Positions 1-7,485 of a DNA stretch of 64,000 nt are shown one piece after another. Made by a program: the position numbers and the translations under genes. The stretch spans positions 124,001 to 188,000 of the forward strand of contig NZ_BMPW01000018.1 of assembly GCF_014647795.1 (NCBI RefSeq), read 5' to 3'. This DNA is from Actinoplanes campanulatus. Its GTDB lineage: Bacteria; Actinomycetota; Actinomycetes; Mycobacteriales; Micromonosporaceae. A model generated the notes under the pieces. The model did not search any database. It was not told the origin of the DNA and was given only the letters and a program-made list of their open reading frames with translations. How positions within the stretch are numbered: the first letter of the stretch is position 1; the number at the start of each line of letters is the position of its first letter.

Positions 1-324
1 ATCGTGACCAACCTGGCCCGCCAGTGGATCAAGAAGCAGAGCCGGGAGCGGTCCGGTCTGCTGCGGCTCGGCCTGCTGCGCCGCGACCGGGCGGAGAGCG
101 ACACCCCCGCGGTCCTCGACGTGCGAGCGGCGCTGCAGCGCCTTCCGCAGCGGCGTCGCGAGTGCGTCATCCTCCGGTACGCGTTCGACGTGCCGGAACG
201 TGAGGTCGCCACCATCCTCGGCATCTCGGTCGGCGCCGTGAAGAGCCACACCTCGCGGGGCGCCGCCCAGTTGAGCGAGTTCCTGCGCGGGATGCCGCTG
301 GCGACGGGACGTCATCATGGCTGA
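1..324 (+). CDS. SigE-family RNA polymerase sigma factor, C-terminal part (5' partial)
   Basis: The reading frame is open to the left window edge, so only the last 107 residues are seen. They hold the end of region 2 and all of sigma region 4: an RxxLQRLPQRRRECVILRY stretch followed by the helix-turn-helix EREVATILGISVGAVKSH, the -35-recognising element. The short C-terminus and this sequence style are typical of the SigE-70 group of actinobacterial ECF-like sigma factors. The stop codon overlaps the start of the next gene by 8 bp, so the two are probably co-translated and the downstream membrane protein may be its partner. Regions 1 and 2 lie outside the window. Confidence 0.85.
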   Translation: MVTNLARQWIKKQSRERSGLLRLGLLRRDRAESDTPAVLDVRAALQRLPQRRRECVILRYAFDVPEREVATILGISVGAVKSHTSRGAAQLSEFLRGMPLATGRHHG

Positions 325-1102
325 GCATCTCCAGCCCGAGCTGGGTGCGGCGCTGCGCCGGGAGGCCGAGCGGCACACGCCGGACCGGGTCGCGATGCTC
401 ACCCGGATCGGCCGGCGCCGTGCCGAGCCGGCCCGCGGCCGGTGGGCGTTCTCGTTGCGCCCGGTGGCCGCCGCGGCGTCGGTGGCCGCCACCATCGTGG
501 TGGGTTTCACCGGGATCCGGATGGCCGGTGACGAGCCCACCCCGGAGCCCGTGCCGGCCGCCACCGGTTCACCGGCGCCGTCGGAGTCCGGGGCCGCGCC
601 GCCGCAGCCCGGCCGTACCCCGAAGGGGAAGCCCACGGAGACCGGCCGCCGTCCGGACCGGGGCACCGTCCCCACCCCCGGTACGGCGCCGGTGGTTCCG
701 GTGTGGAAGCCGGCCGACGGCTTCCTGAGATCCAGCGCCGTCCTCGACGAACACTCGGCCGGCACCTGGGCGCAGGGCAATGTCACCCTGACCACCACCG
801 AACCGGTGACCGAACTCGACGTGGTGATCGGCGTGGCCCGGACCGGGGGTGTCCAGGAGGCCGGGAAGTGGACGTCGATCCCGGCGGCGATGATCTTCAT
901 GGCCGTGACCACGGAGAAGGACGTGCTCTACTACCGCTTCACCCTCAAGCCGGGCGCCCCACTGGCCCCGGGCAGCTACGTCTTCGCGGCGCAGTACACG
1001 CACGCCGCGGGCGACCGGGACCCGAGCGGCGACAACTACGGCGCGGTCGCCACCGCCGGCCCGAAGAAGGCCGCGGTGACCGGGGCGTTCCCGGCCGCCT
1101 GA
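317..1102 (+). CDS. Single-pass membrane protein encoded with the upstream sigma factor
   Basis: 261 residues with an unusual order: an Arg-rich cytoplasmic N-terminus of about 50 residues, one hydrophobic segment (about residues 53-75), a Pro/Ser/Thr-rich linker (about 80-130), then an external domain of about 125 residues rich in beta-strand sequence. The external part (WAQGNVTLTTTEPVTELDVV) looks like a small beta-sandwich. No zinc-finger anti-sigma HxxxCxxC motif is visible. The start ATG lies inside the sigma gene (8-bp overlap), which implies translational coupling. The order sigma factor then single-pass membrane protein suggests an anti-sigma or sensor role, but that is only inferred. 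A strong hairpin follows the stop codon. Confidence 0.75.
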   Translation: MAEHLQPELGAALRREAERHTPDRVAMLTRIGRRRAEPARGRWAFSLRPVAAAASVAATIVVGFTGIRMAGDEPTPEPVPAATGSPAPSESGAAPPQPGRTPKGKPTETGRRPDRGTVPTPGTAPVVPVWKPADGFLRSSAVLDEHSAGTWAQGNVTLTTTEPVTELDVVIGVARTGGVQEAGKWTSIPAAMIFMAVTTEKDVLYYRFTLKPGAPLAPGSYVFAAQYTHAAGDRDPSGDNYGAVATAGPKKAAVTGAFPAA

Positions 1103-1112
1103 GCGGAGACGA

Positions 1113-1149
1113 ACGTGGGCCCCGATGCGATCCGCACCGGGGCCCACGT
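1113..1149. terminator. Bidirectional hairpin terminator
   Basis: A perfect 12-bp inverted repeat (arms 1113-1124 and 1138-1149, loop of 13) sits between the convergent membrane protein gene and the first L,D-transpeptidase gene. There is no T-tract, as is common for high-GC actinobacterial terminators. Confidence 0.75.
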
Positions 1150-1162
1150 CGTCGTTCCGGGT

Positions 1163-2416
1163 CTAGAGGTAGCTGCCCTTCTTGTACTCCGCGTAGCTCA
1201 TGTTCCAGTCGGTCCAGCCGTTGCCGTTCTTCAGCTTGTCCTCGGTGCCGGTGACGGTGATCACGTCACCCATCATGGTGCGCTGGAACAGCCACTCGCC
1301 GAGCGCCTCGGAGACGTTGACGCAGCCGTGCGAGACGTTGCGCTTGCCCTGCACGCCCTCGGACCACGGGGCGGCGTGGATGAACTGGCCACTGTAGGTG
1401 ATCCGCTGAGCCCAGTCGATCGGGGTCTTGTAGCCGTTCACCGGGTCCTCGTCGGTGGTGTCGAAGACGGTGTGCGCCGCCTTCTCCATGATCACCATGG
1501 TGCCGCTGGAGGACGGGGTGCTCGGCTTGCCCAGGCTCACCGGGATCGTCTTGATGACCTTGCCGTCCTGCTTGACGGTCATCTTCTTGGTCTTGTTGGA
1601 GACCGTGAGGATCATCTCGCGGCCGATCTTCAGGTCCACTGTGAGGTCGGACCGGCCGTACCACCCGTCGCCGAGCTCCACGCCCTTGAGCTTCACGTCG
1701 TAGAAGACCTTGGAACCGGCCTTCCAGTACGCCTGCGGCCGGAAGTGCACCTCGGTGGAGCTGATCCAGCGCCAGGTGCCCTCCTGCGCGGGCGTGGCGG
1801 TGACCACCATCCGGCGCTCGACCTCGGCACGGTACTTCTCCGGGATGGCCCGCCCGAACTTCATGATCAGCGGCATGCCGACGCCGACGCTCTGCCCGTC
1901 GCCCAGGAAGCTGGTCACCCGCACCAGGTTCGACGGCTGCTTCATCGTCGTGAACGAGCTGGTGGCGGAGTTGTTCTTGCCCTCGGCCGCCGGGGTGGTG
2001 ACGGTCACTGTGTACTTCGTGCCCCAGGCCAGCGACTCGGCGGGACGCCAGAGATTCTGGTCCTTGTCCAGGGTGCCCTCGACCTCGTCGCCCTTGGCGT
2101 TGGTGACCTTGACCTCGGTGTTGTCCGGGTCCTCGCTGTCGAACTTCACCTCGGACCAGAGCTCGACGCTCTTCGCGTCCTGCGCGGGGGAGGTCACCGC
2201 GACGGTGCTCAACGTGGGCGCGGAGGGAGCCGATGACGCACCGGCGGCCCCGTCGCCGCCACCCTGCCAGGACGGCTCGTCCTTGCCGCCGCTGCACGCG
2301 GCGGTCAGCAGCAGGGTGCCCGCGAGCATCGCGGCCAGGGTCAGGCGCAACCGGCTCCGGCCACTTCGGGCAGCCGGACCGGCCTGCTCCGCCGACCGAA
2401 TTCCATCCATCTCCAT
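1163..2416 (-). CDS. L,D-transpeptidase lipoprotein (YkuD domain), copy 1
   Basis: This envelope enzyme forms 3-3 cross-links in peptidoglycan. The 417-residue protein begins with a lipoprotein signal whose lipobox LTAAC puts the lipidated Cys at residue 41. One or two Ig-like domains of the actinobacterial Ldt type follow, then a C-terminal YkuD domain with the catalytic SHGCVN motif (Cys about 365) and an upstream HAAPW segment. The ATG at 2416 was chosen over longer forms because GAGGAG lies just before it and the signal peptide then has normal length. The gene behind it (2555-3781) is a paralog, so this is a tandem duplication. Family assignment is firm; the donor and acceptor substrates are inferred from the family. 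Confidence 0.93.
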   Translation of the reverse strand: MEMDGIRSAEQAGPAARSGRSRLRLTLAAMLAGTLLLTAACSGGKDEPSWQGGGDGAAGASSAPSAPTLSTVAVTSPAQDAKSVELWSEVKFDSEDPDNTEVKVTNAKGDEVEGTLDKDQNLWRPAESLAWGTKYTVTVTTPAAEGKNNSATSSFTTMKQPSNLVRVTSFLGDGQSVGVGMPLIMKFGRAIPEKYRAEVERRMVVTATPAQEGTWRWISSTEVHFRPQAYWKAGSKVFYDVKLKGVELGDGWYGRSDLTVDLKIGREMILTVSNKTKKMTVKQDGKVIKTIPVSLGKPSTPSSSGTMVIMEKAAHTVFDTTDEDPVNGYKTPIDWAQRITYSGQFIHAAPWSEGVQGKRNVSHGCVNVSEALGEWLFQRTMMGDVITVTGTEDKLKNGNGWTDWNMSYAEYKKGSYL

Positions 2417-2554
2417 GGTCTCCTCACGGCGTCGTTCTCCCCCGGCGCCCAATAGTGCCCCGCGAAACAGCGTCGCACCAATACCGGTTTCGTGCCGTGA
2501 CCGGTGCAACGCCATCGATGTACCCCACCGGGTAGGAAGAACCACGCCGGGTGA

Positions 2555-3781
2555 TCAGAGAGCGCTGCCCTCCTTGAACTTCTCCCAGCTCACGTCCCAC
2601 GGCGTCCAGCCGTTGCCGTACTCCAGCTCGTCACCGGTGCCCTTCACGGTGACCGGGTCGCCGATCAGGGTCTTGCCGAACAGCCACCGGGCGTTCGAGG
2701 GGGACACGTTGACACAGCCGTGTGACACATTCGTGCGTCCCTGTGCGCCGGTGGACCACGGGGCCGAGTGGATGTACTGACCGCTCCAGGTGAGTCGCTG
2801 CGCGTACTCGATGTCGGTGCGGTAACCGGAGGCGCCGTCGGTGTCGGTGGTGTCGAAGACGGTCGCGGCCTTTTTCTCCATGACCACCATGTGGCCGCTG
2901 GACGACGGCGTGCTCTTCTTGCCGAGGCTCACCGGGATGGTCTTGACGACCTTGTCGTCCTGGAGCACGGTCATCTTCTTCGAGGCGTTGTCGACCTTCA
3001 TCTCGAACTTGCGGCCGATCTTGACCTTGGCCGAGCGGTCCTGGTCGCCGTGGCGGCCGCCGCCGGTGGGCAGCCCGCCGACCGCGATCCGGACGGTCAT
3101 CTCGGTGCCGGTCTGCCAGTAGTCGGGCGCCCGGTAGTAGGCCTGGGTGCCGCTCGACGTCCACGACCAGGTGCCCGGCTGCGACGGCGAGGTCTCGACG
3201 AACATCCGCTTCTGGACGGCGGCGCGATCCGCCTTCTTGATGCCCGGGTTGAACTCGACGACCACCGGCATGGCCACGCCGTACGTGTTGCCGTCGAAGA
3301 GGTAGAGCCCGGTGCCCGTCTCCCGGGCCGGCGCGCCCATCGTGGTGAAGGTGGTGTTCGCCGTCGTGGTCTGTCCGTCACTTCCGGTGGCGACGACCTT
3401 GGCGGCGTACGTCTGTTTGGTCTTGAGGGGTTTGGCCGGCACCCAGGACGAGCCGTCCTCGCGCAGCTTGCCCGCGACGGCCTTGCCCTTGGCGTCGGTC
3501 AGGGTGACCGAGGTGACCTCGCCGCCGCTGACCTTGAGCCCGATCTCCGCGCTCACCGGCACGTTCTTCTTGTCGGCGGCGGGTGTGATGGTCAGGGTGA
3601 CCGGGCCGCCCGCCGCGGACGTGCTCTCGGTCACCGGCGCGCCGGAAGCGCCGGGGGTGGTGCTCGCCGTCGCGGCCGGGTCGGCGAAGGCGGGTTTGGC
3701 ATTGTCGTCGCCGCAGGCAGCGAGGGGTGCGATCAGGCCAAGCGCCATGATCGCCGCCAGGGAGCGGCGGAGGTGAACCAT
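2555..3781 (-). CDS. L,D-transpeptidase lipoprotein (YkuD domain), copy 2
   Basis: 408 residues, paralogous to the neighbouring downstream gene over the full length. The signal peptide MVHLRRSLAAIMALGL ends in the lipobox LAAC. An Ig-like region precedes the YkuD catalytic domain, which has the shared stretch KTIPVSLGKKSTPSSSG and the active-site SHGCVN (Cys about 356). The start at 3781 gives a normal signal peptide; longer starts would add 18 residues of unlikely sequence. The ribosome binding site is weak. The 138-bp gap to copy 1 may hold a separate promoter. Two Ldt copies point to extensive 3-3 cross-linking, which is usual in actinomycetes; separate roles for the two cannot be told from the sequence. 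Confidence 0.92.
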   Translation of the reverse strand: MVHLRRSLAAIMALGLIAPLAACGDDNAKPAFADPAATASTTPGASGAPVTESTSAAGGPVTLTITPAADKKNVPVSAEIGLKVSGGEVTSVTLTDAKGKAVAGKLREDGSSWVPAKPLKTKQTYAAKVVATGSDGQTTTANTTFTTMGAPARETGTGLYLFDGNTYGVAMPVVVEFNPGIKKADRAAVQKRMFVETSPSQPGTWSWTSSGTQAYYRAPDYWQTGTEMTVRIAVGGLPTGGGRHGDQDRSAKVKIGRKFEMKVDNASKKMTVLQDDKVVKTIPVSLGKKSTPSSSGHMVVMEKKAATVFDTTDTDGASGYRTDIEYAQRLTWSGQYIHSAPWSTGAQGRTNVSHGCVNVSPSNARWLFGKTLIGDPVTVKGTGDELEYGNGWTPWDVSWEKFKEGSAL

Positions 3782-3919
3782 CGTCGGGCCCCGTTCTGGA
3801 GTTCTCAGCGCTGACATCCTGACGCATGGACGCAAGCCGTGCCTCCCCCTTCGGGTGACCGGTGGCCGATTACAAGGATCTTCCGAGGTCGTGCTAACGT
3901 TTTCCCCGTTGTACGGCGA

Positions 3920-3992
3920 GCGTCGCTAGCTCAACTGGCAGAGCAGCGGACTCTTAATCCGCGGGTTGTAGGTTCAAGTCCTACGCGACGCA
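3920..3992 (+). tRNA. tRNA-Lys (anticodon CUU), copy 1
   Basis: Full cloverleaf of 73 nt. The acceptor stem pairs 3920-3926 with 3985-3991 and the discriminator is A3992. The anticodon stem GCGGA/TCCGC encloses the loop CTCTTAA with CUU at 3953-3955. The T-loop is GGTTCAAGTCC. The CCA end is not encoded. A hairpin with a T-tract follows 17 nt downstream. A second copy with 4 differences lies at 5332-5404. Confidence 0.97.
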
Positions 3993-4008
3993 CTCTCCAA
4001 GCACACGA

Positions 4009-4035
4009 AGCCCCAGCCCTCGGCTGGGGCTTTTT
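4009..4035 (+). terminator. Rho-independent terminator after tRNA-Lys copy 1
   Basis: A 10-bp GC-rich stem (4009-4018 with 4022-4031, 3-nt loop) is followed by a run of five T (4031-4035). This is a classical intrinsic terminator, unusual in this window for having a T-tract. Confidence 0.9.
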
Positions 4036-4242
4036 CGTGCCCTCCGCCGGTGTTTCCGGGATCACATCGATAGTTGCGGCCAGCCAAAGCAAGATCCATC
4101 GCCTAACTACTGTTCCCGCGCGCCGAAAGTTTCGAAAATTTACCGGCACTTAACGGTTGACTCGGTCCCGGTGGCTCCGAACAATGAGTCAGCGACGGTC
4201 GTCGATCCCTTCCCTGTTCCCCGACACGAAGGTGGATCCCCC

Positions 4243-5232
4243 ATGCGCAAGCTCAGAGTCGTGCTCTGCGGAGTGGCCGGCGTGCTGGCCGCGTCCGGCG
4301 CCGTCCTGGTTCCCCTCACCCAGACGGCCACCGCCGCCCCCGCCGCCTGCAGCAGTGGCTACGTCGGTCTCACCTACGACGACGGGCCGAACGCCGGCAA
4401 CACCAACAACCTGCTCAACGCGCTGCGGCAGAACGGGCTGCGGGCCACCATGTTCAACACCGGCCAGAACGCGGCGGCCAACCCCGGCCTGGTCCGGGCG
4501 CAGGTGGACGCCGGCATGTGGGTCGCCAACCACAGCTACACCCACCCGCACATGCTGACCCTCTCCTCGGCGCAGATGAGCTCGGAGCTGTCCCGCACGC
4601 AGAGCGCCATCCAGGCCGGCGGCGGGGGCACCCCGGTGCTCTTCCGGCCGCCGTACGGGGAGACGAACGCCACCCTCCAGTCCGCCGCGTCGGCCCTGGG
4701 CATGCGGACGATCATCTGGGACGTCGACTCCCAGGACTGGAACGGCGCCACCACGGCCCAGATCGCGCAGCGGGCCGGCACGCTCACCAACGGCCAGATC
4801 ATCCTGATGCACGACCAGTACGCCACCACCGTCGCCGCCATCCCGCAGATCGCCGCCGACCTGCGCAACCGCGGCCTGTGCGCCGGCATGATCTCGCCCA
4901 CCACCGGCCGGGCCGTGGCGCCGGGCGGCGGAACGAACCCCACCACCCCGCCGCCGACCGGTGGTTCCTGCACGGCCACCTACTCCGAGGGCCAGAAGTG
5001 GACCGACCGGTTCAACGGTCAGGTGGCGGTCACCGGGACGAACAACTGGGCGGTCACCGTCACGTTCCGTGCTCCGCAGAGGGTCATCGCGACCTGGAAC
5101 ACCACGGTCACCTGGGACGCCACCGGCTACGTGATGACCGCCCGGCCCAACGGCAACGGCAACACCTTCGGCTTCACCGTCCAGCACGGCGGCAACTGGA
5201 CCTGGCCGTCGCTGACCTGCACCGCGACCTGA
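4243..5232 (+). CDS. Secreted polysaccharide deacetylase with C-terminal CBM2-like domain
   Basis: A 329-residue secreted enzyme that probably removes acetyl groups from chitin, chitooligosaccharides or acetyl-xylan. The Sec signal peptide (about residues 1-32) ends at an AxA-type site. The NodB domain (about 38-225) has TYDDGPN (Asp46/Asp47), the metal motif NHSYTHPH (His97, His101), RPPYGE and a late LMHD. A PTTPPPTGG linker leads to a C-terminal domain of about 88 residues with several Trp (NNWAVTVTF, NWTWPSLTC) that resembles CBM2 polysaccharide-binding modules. The start at 4243 is preceded by GAAGGTGG. It stands alone between two tRNA-Lys genes. The choice between chitin and xylan as substrate is open. 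Confidence 0.92.
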   Translation: MRKLRVVLCGVAGVLAASGAVLVPLTQTATAAPAACSSGYVGLTYDDGPNAGNTNNLLNALRQNGLRATMFNTGQNAAANPGLVRAQVDAGMWVANHSYTHPHMLTLSSAQMSSELSRTQSAIQAGGGGTPVLFRPPYGETNATLQSAASALGMRTIIWDVDSQDWNGATTAQIAQRAGTLTNGQIILMHDQYATTVAAIPQIAADLRNRGLCAGMISPTTGRAVAPGGGTNPTTPPPTGGSCTATYSEGQKWTDRFNGQVAVTGTNNWAVTVTFRAPQRVIATWNTTVTWDATGYVMTARPNGNGNTFGFTVQHGGNWTWPSLTCTAT

Positions 5233-5331
5233 CCCGTTCCCCGCGGCCGCGGGCGCTCCCCAGCGCCCGCGGCCACCCCCCGGCCGAAAATCGGGGCCGA
5301 GATGGTGTGTTAGTCTTCCTCCCGTCGAAAG

Positions 5332-5404
5332 GCGCTGCTAGCTCAACTGGCAGAGCAGCGGACTCTTAATCCGCGGGTTGTAGGTTCGAGTCCTACGCGG
5401 CGCA
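5332..5404 (+). tRNA. tRNA-Lys (anticodon CUU), copy 2
   Basis: 73-nt cloverleaf almost identical to copy 1. The acceptor stem pairs 5332-5338 with 5397-5403, with one U-G pair, and the discriminator is A5404. The anticodon loop is the same, giving CUU (Lys). Four positions differ from copy 1, three in the acceptor stem and one in the T-loop. CCA is not encoded. A long hairpin follows. Confidence 0.97.
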
Positions 5405-5411
5405 CGACCGA

Positions 5412-5444
5412 CCGAGGCCCCACCTGATTCAGGTGGGGCCTCGG
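5412..5444 (+). terminator. Hairpin terminator after tRNA-Lys copy 2
   Basis: A perfect 14-bp stem (5412-5425 with 5431-5444) with a 5-nt loop, followed by a short T-containing stretch (GCTTTCT). Confidence 0.85.
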
Positions 5445-5508
5445 TGCTTTCTGTGACTTACGGTGAACCCGGGCGAAGCCCTGCCTGCCGACGATATTGT
5501 TGACAATC

Positions 5509-6804
5509 ATGTGGCGGGTGAGACGGATCGCGGTGCTCCTGGCCGTACCCCTGATGGTGTTTCCCGGCGCGAAGCCGGCGGCGGCCCACCCGATGCCGAA
5601 CTCGGTGGTCCTTCTCGACGTGCATCAGGGGTCGGTGACAGCGTCGCTCCACCTGCCCGCCGGCGACCTGGCCTTGGCCAGCGGCATCGCCCCGGCCGAG
5701 CTGCCGGCCCGGGCCGGGGAGCTGCGCACCTATCTGACCGGGCACATCCGGCCCACCGGCCCCGACGGCGCCGCCTGGACGGTCGCCGCCGGGGATCTCG
5801 ACGTCAGCACGGCCGAGCCGACCGGCGCCGGGCCGTACCAGGAGGTGATCGCGACCCTCACGCTCACCCCACCGGCCGGCGGCGATGTGCGGCACTTCAC
5901 CCTCGGTTACGACGTGATCGTCCACCAGGTGGTGACGCACACCGCGCTGGTGTCGGTCCGGCAGGACTGGGCGGCCGGCCGGGTGACCGAGGGTGACGAC
6001 GCCGAGCAGGTCGGCGCGATCGCCGTCGACAACCGCACGATGACCGTCCCGCCGCTCGCCGTCGACCTCGGCACAGGCGGCTCCTGGCCGGGCTTCCGGG
6101 CCATGCTCGAACTCGGCGGCCGGCACATCCTGGAGGGCACCGACCACCTGCTGTTCCTGCTCATCCTGCTGCTCCCGGCGCCGCTGTTGGCCCGGGGCGG
6201 GCGCTGGCGGGAACTGTCCGGGGCGCGACCGGCGATCCGGCGGATCGCCGGGATCACCCTGGCCTTCACCCTCGGTCACTCCGCGGCGCTCGCGCTCAGT
6301 GCCCTGACCCGGGTCGCGATCCCGGCCCGGCCGGTCGAGGTCTTCATCGCGGTGAGCATCCTGATCGGCGCCGTCCACGCGATCCGCCCGCTCTTCCCCG
6401 GGCGTGAGGCGCTGGTCGCCGGACTGTTCGGGCTGGGCCACGGGATGGCCTTCTCGCTCACCCTGGCCGACCTGCGCCTGTCCACCACGCAGCTCGTGCT
6501 CAGCCTGTTCGGCTTCAACCTCGGTATCGAGCTGGTCCAGCTCCTGCTGGTGGCGCTCGCCCTGCCCGCACTGCTGGCCCTGGCCCGGCTCCCGGTGCAG
6601 CCGTGGCTGCGGACCGGCGGCGCGCTGCTCACCGCGGCCGCCGCGGTCGGCTGGGCGCTGGACCGGCTCGGCGTGCCGAACGTGGTGGCCGAGACCGCCG
6701 ACGGCGCCGGCGCCGACCACGGCCTGATGCTGGCGGTCCTGACCGTCCTGGCGGTGGCCGGAACCGGCTGGATGCTCCGGGAGCGGAGACCGGCGGCCGG
6801 GTAA
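5509..6804 (+). CDS. HupE/UreJ-family membrane protein
   Basis: 431 residues. An N-terminal signal or anchor is followed by an extracytoplasmic region of about 160 residues beginning AHPMPNSVV. The C-terminal half has about seven hydrophobic segments and opens with the HupE/UreJ signature GGRHILEGTDHLLFL (His206, Asp212, His213). HupE/UreJ proteins are linked to nickel or other metal supply, but this long form with an external domain is common in bacteria without urease or hydrogenase and its substrate is unknown. No metal enzyme genes flank it. The ATG at 5509 directly follows ATTGT-TG-ACAAT, a short inverted repeat, and has no clear Shine-Dalgarno sequence, so the start is less certain. Confidence 0.8.
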   Translation: MWRVRRIAVLLAVPLMVFPGAKPAAAHPMPNSVVLLDVHQGSVTASLHLPAGDLALASGIAPAELPARAGELRTYLTGHIRPTGPDGAAWTVAAGDLDVSTAEPTGAGPYQEVIATLTLTPPAGGDVRHFTLGYDVIVHQVVTHTALVSVRQDWAAGRVTEGDDAEQVGAIAVDNRTMTVPPLAVDLGTGGSWPGFRAMLELGGRHILEGTDHLLFLLILLLPAPLLARGGRWRELSGARPAIRRIAGITLAFTLGHSAALALSALTRVAIPARPVEVFIAVSILIGAVHAIRPLFPGREALVAGLFGLGHGMAFSLTLADLRLSTTQLVLSLFGFNLGIELVQLLLVALALPALLALARLPVQPWLRTGGALLTAAAAVGWALDRLGVPNVVAETADGAGADHGLMLAVLTVLAVAGTGWMLRERRPAAG

Positions 6805-6852
6805 TCCCTTCGGGCGTCCGAACCGGGGCCCCGCGCGCCGTATCGTCGCGGA

Positions 6853-7485
6853 ATGACCCGTGTCCTGCTGATCTCGGGAAGCACCCGGGAGGGTTCCCTG
6901 CACACCGCCGCCCTGCGGACCGCGGCCCGGTTCGCGCCACCGGAGATCACCACCACCCGGTACGAGGACCTGCGCCACCTGCCCGCCTTCGTCCCCGGCG
7001 AACTGCCGACGGGCCCGGTCGCCGAGCTGCGTTCCCTGGTCGACGCCGCCGACGCCGTGCTGTTCAGCACCCCGGAGTACGCCGGCTCGCTGCCCGGCAG
7101 CCTGAAGAACCTGCTCGACTGGCTGGTCGACGGCGGCGACCTGGGCGGCAAACCGGCCGCCTGGCTGTCCGTGGTGCGGCCCGGCCTGGACGACGGCGCC
7201 CGGGCCGGCCTGGAGTCGGTGCTCGACCACGCGGGCGCCCGGCTGCTGCGGCCCGCGTGCGTCCGGATCCCGCTGGAGATGGCGTCGATCGACAGCGCCG
7301 GCATCGTCACCGACGACCGCCTGCACATGGCCCTCCAGGACATGCTGCAGGCGCTCGCCCGGGCCCTCGCCGACTCCCGGCCCCGCCCGCAGCCGTCCTG
7401 GCAGGCGCACTCCAGCGTCTACCCGATCGTGCCGGACCAGGGCCCGACCGGGCGACCGTTCATCTGGCCGGGCGGGGTCAGCTGA
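6853..7485 (+). CDS. NADPH-dependent FMN reductase family protein
   Basis: 210 residues of flavodoxin fold. The N-terminus VLLISGSTREGSLH is the FMN phosphate-binding loop, and STPEYAGSLPGSLKNLLDWL is the second FMN-binding segment typical of the YieF/ArsH-like NAD(P)H:FMN or quinone reductases. The extra 35-residue tail is rich in Pro and Trp. Family members reduce quinones, chromate or azo dyes; the physiological substrate cannot be told here. The 3' end overlaps the convergent sulfatase gene by 8 bp, so transcripts of the two must collide or be regulated apart. It lies 48 bp after the HupE-like gene in the same direction and may be co-transcribed. Confidence 0.88.
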   Translation: MTRVLLISGSTREGSLHTAALRTAARFAPPEITTTRYEDLRHLPAFVPGELPTGPVAELRSLVDAADAVLFSTPEYAGSLPGSLKNLLDWLVDGGDLGGKPAAWLSVVRPGLDDGARAGLESVLDHAGARLLRPACVRIPLEMASIDSAGIVTDDRLHMALQDMLQALARALADSRPRPQPSWQAHSSVYPIVPDQGPTGRPFIWPGGVS

